In this document: positions 1 through 9,226 of the stretch, piece by piece
Layout of the letters: every line of letters begins with the position of its first letter
How positions within the stretch are numbered: position 1 is the stretch's first letter
Assembly: GCA_037953745.1 (NCBI GenBank)
Contig: JBAKBP010000691.1
Span: forward strand, 124,001-188,000
DNA: 64,000 bases
Direction: 5' to 3'
Source of the DNA: Lithodes maja
Taxonomy: Eukaryota > Arthropoda > Malacostraca > Decapoda > Lithodidae
The notes under the pieces: model-generated
What the model was told of the DNA's origin: nothing
What the model saw: only the letters and a program-made list of their open reading frames with translations
Database searches by the model: none
Made by a program: the position numbers and the translations under genes

Positions 1-3000
1 ACACTGGAATACGGCAGCAAGGACAGAGCGTGGGGACATCACAGGACATCAAATGACCATGCGTGAGCCTGGTGTGGCCGAGCCGAAGACGGGCTAGAGC
101 GGTCTCCCATCGACGATTGCGATGAGAGGAAGACTTCCAAGGGAGGACGGAAGGTTTGACAGAACGCAGTTTGACATCAGACACCCTCATGGAGGTCCAT
201 TCGTCCTGCCAGCGCTGACGTAGTAATTGAGTAACACGCGGGAAGTAATCAGATGCAGTAATACGTCGTGGCACGAGTCGGTGAGAGGTAATAGCAGAGC
301 GGGCGAAAAAATCAACCCGCTCATTGCCAGGCACTCCAACATGACTCGGGACCCAACAGAAAGACAGGGACTTCAATTTAGTAGCGATGCGGAACAACCA
401 TTCTTGAATCTCCAGCACTAAGGGGTTAACAGCGGGAAGAGACTGAATACTCTGAAGAGCACTAAGGGAGTCACTAAAAATTACAAAGGTATGCAGGTGT
501 GAACAAAAAATAGTACGTAGGGCAAATAAAATAGCAAATAACTCGGCCGTAAAGACACTAGCACATGATTGGATGTGACGTTGGAAGGTCCGGTCCGGGA
601 ACACAACCGCAAACCCTGTACCAGCGGAGGTCTTGGAACCATCAGTGTACACTGGAACGGCTGAAGAGTGGCGTAGCAGATGTTCCGTAAACTGAGCATA
701 AAGCAACTGTGGGGTTGAAGAGGCCTTAGAGTGGGGGAGGGCAGCTGTACAAATGGTAGGGCGAGGGAGTAGCCATGGGGGGAACTCCGACTGTCGGAGG
801 GGTAGCACCGATGGAATGGGAAAAGAGAAGGAGGCCAGTAAAGCAGAGACCCGACCGGGGAACGAAGTAGCAGACACTGATGGGGCTAAGCCGCAAGCCG
901 TGGGAGGAAAACCAGCCGAACTGTGTTGCAGAAGGCGAAGATGACATCGAAGGGTCAGTTTATCCCGCCTGGATGATAGCGGTGGGACACCTGACTCAGC
1001 ATAAAGGCTAATAACCGGAGTAGAGCGAAAAGCCCCTAGCGACAAGCGCAGACCGTGATGGTGAAGGGAGTCTAGGCGCTTAAGGTTTGTACGCGCAGCG
1101 GAGACATATACCTGGCAGCCATAATCGATCTTGGAGAGAATAAGCATTGTATGGAGGCGCAGAAGAGTCGTCCGGTCCGCACCCCAAGACAAGTGGCTAA
1201 GGGTTTGTAAGAGTTGAAGCCGTCGGGTGGTGGAGGTCAGTAACGAAGTAATGTGCGGGTACCATGTCAACCGAGTATCGAAAATGAGACCTAAGAATGG
1301 AGCTGAGGACCTGTAAGGCAGAGGGCGGTTATACAACGTAAGAACAGGATGCGGGACTGTATGGCGTTTTGTGAAGATGACGGCACAAGATTTCGAGGGC
1401 GAAAACCGAAAACCATGGGCCGTAGCCCACTGCGCAGCCGCATCAATGGCCTGCTGCACGAGATGTTGTAGGGCAGCGATATCCAAACCCACAGCGTAAA
1501 TAGCGAAGTCGTCCACATACAAAGAAGCACGGACACCAAGAGGGAGGGAAGAAGTAATACCATTAATAGCTAGGATAAAAAGGATGGTACTAAGAACACA
1601 ACCCTGTGGGACACCGTCGTGTTGGGGGTATGTTCGTGAGAATGTATTCTGAAGCTTGACTCGGAAAGTACGATCACGGAGAAAGTTCTGCAAGAATACC
1701 GCCATGTTGCCAGACACACCAGAACGTAAAAGGGTACGAAGGATGTTGTATTTCCAGGCAGTATCATACGCTTTTTCAAGATCGAAGAATACAGCTAAAA
1801 CCGACTTAGTGTCCGAAAAGGCATCGCGGATAGAAGTCGCCAATCTCAATAATGGGTCCAAAGTACTACGGCCCTTGCGAAAGCCATATTGAAAAGGTGA
1901 CAGGATGCTTCTTGATTCCAGGAGCCACATTAAGCGGGAGTGAACCATGCGTTCTAATAATTTGCCGACACAACTGACCAGGGCAATGGGACGGTAATCT
2001 GCTGGTGCATGGCCCGACTTACCCGGCTTAAGGAATGGGAGAAGGATGGCATGTCTCCACTCAGCCGGAAAAAAGCCTGTGGACCACAGACGGTTGTAGA
2101 TGGATAAGAGAAAGCCAAGCGCAGGTGGAGATAAGTGCTTCAGCATCAAGTAATGGACACCGTCAGGGCCTTCACATGTATCCTTACAGGCTCCCAGGCT
2201 AGACTCAAGCTCAGCCCGGGAGAAGGGGGCATTGAAAAACTGATCAGATGATAAGGCGAAGTCAAGTCGCCTAAGTTCAGAACGGCGTTTATGCATCTGG
2301 AAGGAGGGCGGGAGATGGGAGCCAGTGCTAACATCACTGAAATGTTGTCCCAACATATTGGCCACCAGAGACGGATCGCCCACAATGCCAGCGTTGGTAT
2401 GGAGGACTGGGGCCGGCGTAGGCGCATGTTTCCCTGCAATCTTCCTGACGCGAGCCCAGACTTGCGGAACAGGTGTATCTGCGTTGATAGTAGAGGCATA
2501 CGACATCCAGCTATATTTTTTAGCAGAGCGGATTGTACGACGGAAGACGGCATTAGCCTGTTTGAAAAGAGTATACGCATCCCGCTCATATGGAGAGCCT
2601 TTTTTCCGACGGAAACTCTTCCACTTGGCTCTTTTATTGCGTAAAGCCGAAGTGCACTGAGCAGTCCACCACGGTACACACTTAGAAGACATACTCCGAG
2701 TGGTGCGTGGAATACAAGTATAGGCAGCATGGAGCACAAACATCAGGAAACTGGTAAGCATGGCATCAGGGTCCGGGAAAGCAGGGGTCGGATTAGACGG
2801 AACGGCGAGATCAGCGAAAGATGTCCAGTCGGCACGATCGAAACACCAACGGGGAGGGCGTGGCACTGGGGAGTAAGACGTAGGGGAGAGGACAATCGGG
2901 AAGTGGTCAGTCGCACAGTAATCATTAAAGACCTTCCAAGTAAAATCCAAGGATAGTGTAGGGGAACACAGAGACAAGTCAATACATGAGAAGGTACGGG

Positions 3001-3505
3001 TGCCGCTATCAAAATGCGTAGAGGAACCAGTGTTTAAAAGAAATAAATCGTGTGTACGAATCAGAGCCTCAAGGGAACGACCCCGTGTATTAACGGTAGA
3101 GTCACCCCACAGGGAATGCCTGCAATTAAAATCCCCTAAAAGGAGGAAAGGTGGAGGTAATAGAGAAAGGATCCGGTTTAATTCTGGAACATCGAGCGGG
3201 ATCGAGGGGGAAAGGTATATGGAAACTACTGTAAGCCAGCGTGAAAGGAACACTCTGGCAAACGTGCATTTAAGAGAGGTACGGATAGTTAACGGAGACA
3301 CTGGGACATCAAGATGTACGAGGAGGCAAGTAGCATACTGGGATTGGGAAGAACTTATATAGGAGTAAAAAGGTATTGGGGAGGGGGCATTAGATAAACG
3401 CGATTCTTGTAAACTAATAACAAGTGGGCTTAACCTAGAGATAAGGTAACGAAGATCAACACGATGTGCTGCAAAACTACGAATGTTCCATTGTAAAATG
3501 GACAT
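1..3505 (-). CDS. LINE ORF2 polyprotein, copy A: AP endonuclease, reverse transcriptase, RNase H (partial, open at left edge)
   Basis: The protein would nick target DNA, reverse-transcribe the element RNA there and remove the RNA strand. The frame starts at ATG 3503-3505 (reads MSILQWNIRS) and I find no stop down to the window edge, giving about 1168 codons. I checked it base by base against copy B: all differences are substitutions or an in-frame 9-bp insertion near 2322. Visible motifs are the endonuclease strings QWNIRS and GDFNCRHSLWG, the RT strings GFRKGRSTLD, AVFFDLEKAYD, GVPQGCVLS and the catalytic YVDD (about 1506-1520), and the RNase H strings YTDGSK (about 640), DSLSAL (about 470) and NERVD (about 310). 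The homopolymer that breaks copy B is in frame here (six A then T). This may be a functional ORF2, but ORF1 of the same copy is broken. Confidence 0.85.
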   Translation of the reverse strand, partial: MSILQWNIRSFAAHRVDLRYLISRLSPLVISLQESRLSNAPSPIPFYSYISSSQSQYATCLLVHLDVPVSPLTIRTSLKCTFARVFLSRWLTVVSIYLSPSIPLDVPELNRILSLLPPPFLLLGDFNCRHSLWGDSTVNTRGRSLEALIRTHDLFLLNTGSSTHFDSGTRTFSCIDLSLCSPTLSLDFTWKVFNDYCATDHFPIVLSPTSYSPVPRPPRWCFDRADWTSFADLAVPSNPTPAFPDPDAMLTSFLMFVLHAAYTCIPRTTRSMSSKCVPWWTAQCTSALRNKRAKWKSFRRKKGSPYERDAYTLFKQANAVFRRTIRSAKKYSWMSYASTINADTPVPQVWARVRKIAGKHAPTPAPVLHTNAGIVGDPSLVANMLGQHFSDVSTGSHLPPSFQMHKRRSELRRLDFALSSDQFFNAPFSRAELESSLGACKDTCEGPDGVHYLMLKHLSPPALGFLLSIYNRLWSTGFFPAEWRHAILLPFLKPGKSGHAPADYRPIALVSCVGKLLERMVHSRLMWLLESRSILSPFQYGFRKGRSTLDPLLRLATSIRDAFSDTKSVLAVFFDLEKAYDTAWKYNILRTLLRSGVSGNMAVFLQNFLRDRTFRVKLQNTFSRTYPQHDGVPQGCVLSTILFILAINGITSSLPLGVRASLYVDDFAIYAVGLDIAALQHLVQQAIDAAAQWATAHGFRFSPSKSCAVIFTKRHTVPHPVLTLYNRPLPYRSSAPFLGLIFDTRLTWYPHITSLLTSTTRRLQLLQTLSHLSWGADRTTLLRLHTMLILSKIDYGCQVYVSAARTNLKRLDSLHHHGLRLSLGAFRSTPVISLYAESGVPPLSSRRDKLTLRCHLRLLQHSSAGFPPTACGLAPSVSATSFPGRVSALLASFSFPIPSVLPLRQSEFPPWLLPRPTICTAALPHSKASSTPQLLYAQFTEHLLRHSSAVPVYTDGSKTSAGTGFAVVFPDRTFQRHIQSCASVFTAELFAILFALRTIFCSHLHTFVIFSDSLSALQSIQSLPAVNPLVLEIQEWLFRIATKLKSLSFCWVPSHVGVPGNERVDFFARSAITSHRLVPRRITASDYFPRVTQLLRQRWQDEWTSMRVSDVKLRSVKPSVLPWKSSSHRNRRWETALARLRLGHTRLTHGHLMSCDVPTLCPCCRIPV

Positions 3506-3627
3506 TATAAAGACAAAAAAAAATGAAAAAGAAGACGCGTACAAGAGGGAAGAAAAGACGTACACTATATACAACATATTTACAAAAGACAGGTAACACC
3601 GTGGGTGGAAAATATAGCCAAGAGAGG

Positions 3628-5909
3628 CTAACGATGGGAAATAAGAGCAGGAATTGGAGAAGACGTTGAAGGGGAAGACTGGAAACCGGGGGGCATAGGG
3701 AGGTCTAACAGAGAAAGAGGAGAGGAAGGAGTAGGGCCGGAAGAGGGAGGAAGGACGGACGGCGGGTGGGAAGAGAAGGAGGGGGTAAGGGCAGGAGAAG
3801 GAAGAGGGGGAGGGTCAGGAGGAGGAAGAGGAGCAGGGCCCGGAGGAAGGCCAGAAGGGGGAGTGGAGGAAGAGGACGGGGCAGGGGAAGGCGGGAGAGG
3901 GGAAGGCGGGAGAGGGGTAGGGGGGAGAGAAGAGGGGGTAGGATGAACTTCGGCGTGAACAGTAGAAGGTGGTGGGTGGGAAGAACGGATAAATTCGTCA
4001 ATCTGAGGTAGGGTTTCGTAGGAGAAATCTAGGGATGCAGGGACGGGAGGAGGAGGAGACTGGACGGAGAGAGGAGAAAGGGAAACAGAAGGAGAAGGAG
4101 GCGACTTCTTCTTCTTCTCGCAGGGACTTGAGTACCGCACATCACGGAGACCACCCTTATGTTTAAAAGAGGAAGCGGGCGAGGAAGAACGGAGCACAGG
4201 AGCCCGGTTGGTAGAGGAGAAGGGAAGTTTAGAGCGAGTAGGAGATTTGGGGCGACTAGAAGAGGAAGATGACGGAGAACGGGGGGGAGGCTTGGAACGG
4301 TGAGAGCATGGAGGGAGACTATTAGAGGAGGAACAAGGAAGAGAGCAAGAGGAAGGGGCAGAAGTAGGAGAAGGACTGAGAACAGAGAAAGTGTTAGACA
4401 AAGGGACAGAAAAGGAAGAGACGGAAGGACGAACGGAGGAGACTGAAGAGGAGGAAGGAGAAAATCCAGGAGAAGCACCGGTAGAAGGAAGGGAGGCAGA
4501 TGACGAAACTGGTGCGACCGGGGGGACGGAGGGAGCGGAGGCGGTGGAAGGAACCGAGGAACCAGAAAAAGGGGGGGGGGCGTGGTAGAGGGAGGCAAAG
4601 AAGAGGAGGGAGGAGACAGAGTCTTGGAAAATGACTGAGGGGTGAAGCCCAAGCGACGAGCCTCTTGGCGGGCTGCGGTGAGCGTAAGGCCATGTCTCGC
4701 TTTGAGGACAGCAACCTCAGACTCGAACAGATGAACGGGGCAAATCTTAGAGTCGGCCGAATGAGACCCGCGGCAATTAAGGCAGAACTGGGACGTTGAC
4801 TGACATTCGCCAACGGCATGTCCGGACTGCGCACAGCGCGGGCAGAGTGGGCTCTCAGCGGCTGTACGGCAGAACTTAGCCGGGTGGCCGAAACGCCAGC
4901 AGCTGCGACACTGGAGTGGACGGGGAAGAGACGCAGTCACGGGGAGGCGAGTACCACCGACAATAACATGGGCAGGAAGGGAAAGTCCATCAAAAGAGAT
5001 CTTGGCAATGTTAGCGGGATGGCGGCGAAGGTCGCGAGGAGGGATAGTGTAGCACACCACACTAACCACCTTGTGGTCTTGAGCGACAACGATGTCCTTG
5101 ACGAGGTCGGCGCAATCCGCGAAAGGACGACCCCCGAGACGGATGGAAGCGGGGATCAGGACAGTCCCTGTACAGGAGTTGAGTCGTTGATCTTTTTGAG
5201 CCGGGATGGGGGTGCCAGAACAATCGACGAAAGAGGACATAGCAGTAGCCTGAAGTTCGTTTTGGACGGTAACAAGACGGGAGGCATCATGGCGGGAGTG
5301 GAAGGTGACGTCCTTTCCCACCTGTTGAAGGAGACGCAGGTGGAAGAGGAGGTCATCACCGGCTAGAGGCACAGAAGCAGGGATGGAGAAAAACTTAGTA
5401 AAGGAAGGAGGTGCAAAGAGAGAGGACATAGGGAGGACCGAGGAGCGAGGACGAGAAGAGGACGAAACTGGAGAAGAAGAGGAAAGAGAACGAGGGAGGG
5501 AGGGCAGAAAAGGGTCGAGGGTGACAAGACTAGAGGGAGAAGAGGAAGAAGAGGAAGACGCAGAAATAACTACAGGAGAGGAGATGATATCCTGGGTAGT
5601 GGAGGGCGGAGAAAGACGTGACGAAGACGGAAGGGTAGGAGAAGGATTCGGAACGGTAATGGACGAGAGGGACGAGCGACGACCGAGGGATAGTTCAGCG
5701 GGCCGGTCGAGAGCACCCAAAACCATCCCCGACTCACCGTGCTCCCGCGGTGAACCGGACTGACAGCCAGACAACAGACCCCCAAGTGGCAGGGTGCATG
5801 CCACAAGGGGCTCACTCACCGGAACCACTAAAGCGGAAGCCATAAACAGGGAAGAACAGGGAAAAAAGCATAAGTCGTCACCATAGCAAGAGAAAAGGGG
5901 GTAAAGCAT
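3628..5909 (-). pseudogene. LINE ORF1 (gag-like nucleic-acid-binding protein), copy A, frameshifted
   Basis: ORF1 proteins of this LINE group coat the element RNA. The first part reads from ATG 5907-5909 (MLYPLF...) through a Ser/Pro-rich N-terminus, a conserved central region and three zinc knuckles at about 4737-4912 (CRSCWRFGHPAKFC, CPRCAQSGHAVGEC, CLNCRGSHSADSKIC). The frame is lost in a C homopolymer (10 G on the plus strand near 4571-4580, against 8 in copy B) and continues in another frame through a Ser/Pro-rich tail to a stop at 3628. A 1-bp insertion near 5927 relative to copy B also breaks the upstream extension that is open in copy B. The antisense strand gives long Glu/Arg-rich shadow ORFs, which are not genes. 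Confidence 0.82.
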
Positions 5910-6554
5910 GGAAGAAGATACTGCGGGTTACCAGGTGCCCCTGGCAACGAAAGGGAGAAAGACCTCCGCAGGGCCACGAAACCCAGAATGCGGCCAATTG
6001 AGATGGGACAGGTCTCGGCTTTGAGCTAGGGACCTTGTACAACCCGGGCATTTGTCCTGCAGCTTTGTCCCACGGAGAACGGGGCCGGCGTAGTCACCTG
6101 ACACACCCACTGGGAAGAGAGAAGAGAGTCAGAAACCCCAAAGCAACCCTATAGTGCCTATCCTCCAGCAACGAGCCTTGCGAGCCCTGGCCGGCAACAC
6201 CTGTCGCCAGGTGGACTCTGCCAACTCAGCAGTGATCAGAGACACCAAGGCGAAGCCCTAAGGAAACTAGAACCTCCGAAGCAGTGAAAGAGAAAGGAAG
6301 GAAGCAAACAGGGAAGTCAACCGGAAGGGAAGGGAGGGACGGGACCACAAAAGTTCAAGGGTGGGAGACCGGCCTCTGATGGCAGCCCCAGGAGAAAGCG
6401 GAAGAGGGAAAAACGAAAACTAGAAAGGAGGAGAAAGAAAAGGACATGACAAAATTAGTTGGAGGTGATAGGGAGAGCGGCCAAGAACCTTGGCCGCCCC
6501 ACCTACAAGCCCGGAAGCCCCCAAACGGCGGCAACGAGTCATGTGGCAAGGGGG
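5910..6554 (-). other. 5' UTR of LINE copy A
   Basis: This 645-bp leader precedes ORF1 and is almost identical to 15151-15795 in copy B. LINEs of this type carry an internal promoter at the 5' end; no recognisable motif was identified here. The sharp end at 6554 matches the sharp end of copy B, so both copies appear full length at the 5' side. Confidence 0.6.
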
Positions 6555-6815
6555 TGTGGAGCAGGAAATGGCTCCTAACATTTAACGCAGACAAATGCAA
6601 GACTATGCACATTGGGCATAATAACCCGAAAGACGACTACCAGCTACGCAGGACAACACTCCAGAAATCTTCAAATTAAAAAGACTTGGGCATTATTATA
6701 TCCTCAGACCTAAAATCCTCAGCATATGTCGCTAAAATCGCTGCACAAGCAAATAGTCGTTTGGGCATAATTAATGAGATGCGTCGCTTTGTTTACATCC
6801 GTATGTCCAAAAGGG
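6555..6815 (+). pseudogene. LINE reverse-transcriptase fragment (CR1/Jockey-like)
   Basis: Translation gives KWLLTFNADKCKTMHIG, a stop after ...LQKSSN, then KDLGIIISSDLKSSAYVAKIA and LGIINEMRRF. This is the RT thumb region typical of CR1/Jockey-like LINEs, where NADKCK follows the catalytic domain. It is opposite in strand to the neighbouring copy A and starts exactly at its 5' end. Copy A therefore probably inserted into an older, already dead LINE whose 5' part would lie beyond the left edge. Confidence 0.75.
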
Positions 6816-8020
6816 CGAAAAGTGGATGACCCTCATCTGCAACGCCCTTCAAATCCTCAAGAATGTCCAAAGTCCAAAGTCCAATATCAGAGTTTTCAGG
6901 CGGCTAACAATGGCGGGTGTTGGGGGGAGGTCTGCTTGTGCACCTCCTCATAATGACGACAATTACACGATGACTGGCCTTTACAGTAGCCTCTACTTAT
7001 GTCTATTTAACTATGTCATGTCTGCAGAGTCTCTGGATAACATTCAATTGATTATTAATAGCGTTATTAGTACAAGGTAGGGATTATTACGAATTACTGG
7101 GACCAAGGATAGTCAATATAATGTCTTTGTGGGGACTCTCCCCTCCCATTGTCCTTTGTGATCGTGCTCTAACACGCGGATCCCTATTTACAGATTTGTG
7201 GCGTCTTCTTTCCTCTCTAGGTCATCTATACTCTATGCTCCCAACCGTGGGGAGCAGTTTCCAGAGAGCCAAACTGCCACAACAAACCCCTGCCCCCTCA
7301 CCCTCCCCTAAATTAAACCTCATCGTTGGTACACTTCCCTTTCACCTGTGACTTTGCTAGGCCTACATTATATAAATTGATCGTGGAACTGTCAAAAACA
7401 GTCCTTGAACTTTAGTGAAGTGGTTATAATGTACTCGAAACTCATAATAATTAACTCCAACTTACTCGCAGTGTCCCTCCCAGCGAATGTCAACAATAGG
7501 GTCTACCAGATCAGCCAGCTGTAACCAGCATTCGATATTGGAGGAAATAAAATATTTGTATAGTCTATTTTTTTCCAGCTGATGGTAAATTGAATCCTTT
7601 AGCATCAGATTTCATGATTCTTACTGGACAAATCTGATACTGCTATGTCTGTGCCTTATATTATTGCAAAGTTTTCATAATTAGCAACCTATTTCTCCAC
7701 AAAATCATGATAATAAAGTAGTAATCAGAATGGAGAGATGGCAATTTAGCATCAGCTGAAAAAAATAGAGTATAATTATTTTTTCTGAAAGTTGTTATTC
7801 CATGCAATTCTAAAGTAAAAATATATAATTGTATATTTTCAGCAACACTGACTTAATAGTAAGCCTATAGCAATAAATATAAAATATAAGAATCATAGAA
7901 AACCTGATGTTCATGAATTGCAAGGGTATCTATTTATTATCACATTTTCAGATGAAATTGATAAACATCCCTTCAAAAGTATTGCTCCTGATATTTAAAC
8001 AAATAATAAATAATTAAATA
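6816..8020. other. Stretch without recognisable gene
   Basis: This is AT-rich spacer with only short, unconvincing ORFs and no motif I recognise. The first few hundred bases may be further decay of the LINE fragment to the left. Confidence 0.5.
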
Positions 8021-8024
8021 CATT

Positions 8025-8051
8025 ATAAATAAATAAATAAATAAATAAATA
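8025..8051. repeat. (AAAT)n microsatellite
   Basis: About seven tandem taaa units, seen directly. Confidence 0.9.
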
Positions 8052-8061
8052 TTGCAATATG

Positions 8062-8150
8062 TGGGGGCATCTACAACATGGGGCAAACTGGGGGCCTCCA
8101 CAATGTGAAAGCCCCTATTATAGTTTGCCCCATGTTGTGGAAGCCCCCTG
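8062..8150. repeat. Imperfect inverted repeat (hairpin)
   Basis: Arms of about 28 bp containing ctacaacatggggcaaact and agtttgccccatgttgtgg face each other across about 32 bp. The structure looks like one end of a small foldback or MITE-like repeat. Confidence 0.7.
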
Positions 8151-8225
8151 ATTGTGGAGGCCCCTGGGCGGCTGCCCACTTTGCCCACTCCTAAATCCAG
8201 CCCTGAGCGGAGTGTCACAGGAGAT

Positions 8226-8482
8226 ATTATTATTAAAATAGGGATTCGCACCAAGCCTAAAAAGACTATGTGGCACCAAAAGAAACTTTGTGGAAAAAAA
8301 AAAACATCGGAGGTGTTGTGGGCTGGGCGCAATACGGAGTAGAGGAGAATTATTATTAAAATAGGGATTCGCACCAAGCCTAAAAAGACTATGTGGCACC
8401 AAAAGAAACTTTGTGGGAGGAAAAAAAAAAAAAAAAAACATCGGAGGTGTTGTGGGGCTGGGCGCAATACGGAATAGAGGAG
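8226..8482. repeat. Tandem duplication of a ~122-bp unit with A-runs
   Basis: The block from attattaaaatagggattcg to gggcgcaatacgg occurs twice in direct order (from about 8228 and about 8350). The copies differ mainly in the length of an internal A run. ORFs across it on the minus strand (175 and 107 aa) are low-complexity products of the repeat. Confidence 0.85.
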
Positions 8483-8606
8483 AAGAAGACTAGGAAACAC
8501 TAATTAAAGAAGCTGAAGGAGACGGGTATGGAGGAGAAACCGCATAAGATGTGGGAGGGAGAAAGTGGGGGACTCTCCGAGCATATCGGCTAAGACAAGG
8601 GGGCGA

Positions 8607-9226
8607 TTAACCTAACAAGTGCGCATGGGGGTAATTGAAAACGTCCCCCTGTGCTGACGTATTTGAGGTGTTTCCGTCACTAAAATATTCATTGTACCAT
8701 TAATAGCATTAATAATTATCCATATGCGCCTATTATGGGTTGATTATAAAGGTATTAACCTGAAACAACAATAAAACGAGTGAAAACAGCGTTTGGATGG
8801 TCAAAATCGGAGATATAGCCCGCGAGTTGTATAATGTATGGGTGAGGCAAACTGCTTTCCCGCCAATTTCCCCCAAGGCCACTGAGACACAGTCGATCGA
8901 TACTCTCTCTCTCTCTCTTGCACTCGCTTGCCATCAGTGATGACAACACCCTGCTTGCAACTCGCTAATGTTAGCACGAAAATATACCTCAGAATAAGGG
9001 AATAATAGGGAAAATAGGTGATAACTGAAGGAGAGGAGGAAAGTGGGGAAGGAGGGGAGGTAGAGGACTGAGATTTTGCATGGCCCAGGGGCCAAAAAAA
9101 AAAAAACAAAAAAACAAAAAAAAAATCGATGTCAAAAGTTGATTTTTTATTTTACTTACTCTCAAGAGTCTTCCCGCAGTCCGCCGGGGGAACTCTTAAG
9201 AGTCTCCCCGCAGCTCCCGGGTTAAG
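8607..9226 (-). repeat. 620-bp module shared with the 5' region of the Tigger element (44391-44996)
   Basis: Read on the minus strand, this block matches 44391-44996 on the plus strand almost base for base. It starts at cttaacccgggagctgcgg and ends at gcgcacttgttaggttaa. It contains a T-rich run (plus-strand A run at about 9094-9124), a ct microsatellite near 8907 and the stop codon used by ORF2 of copy B. Homology ends sharply at both sides: in the Tigger just before the transposase ATG, and here where unrelated sequence begins. The last 24 codons of ORF2 in copy B (from NPGAAGRLLRVPPADCG) are encoded by this module. Confidence 0.85.

Larger units (their letters stand above)
1..6554 (-). mobile_element. 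Non-LTR retrotransposon copy A (APE-RT-RNase H LINE), cut by the left window edge
   Basis: This is the first of two closely related LINE copies in the window. Position 1 here corresponds to 9301 in copy B. Both copies share sequence up to a run of five G (6550-6554 here, 15791-15795 in copy B) and then diverge at the same base, which marks the element's 5' end on the minus strand. The order is 5' UTR, ORF1 with zinc knuckles, a 122-bp gap, then ORF2. The presence of RNase H and three gag zinc knuckles fits the I/Jockey superfamily of LINEs; the exact clade is not assigned. The 3' end lies outside the window. Confidence 0.92.

Noticed and set aside
2146..2739. 197-aa minus ORF beginning MCSMLPILVFHAPLG
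   Set aside because: Out of frame with ORF2 of copy A; the same peptide start in copy B precedes the true RT frame only because of the frameshift at about 11813.
4818..5763. Plus-strand Glu/Arg-rich ORFs (182 and 126 aa) and their counterparts at 14069-14617
   Set aside because: They are antisense shadows of the Ser/Pro-rich LINE ORF1, whose reading frame carries the recognisable zinc knuckles.
9152..9226. The C-terminal 24 residues of LINE ORF2 as a conserved protein domain
   Set aside because: The same peptide is read from the Tigger 5' region (44394-44465) because the DNA module is shared; no domain of that kind is known to me.
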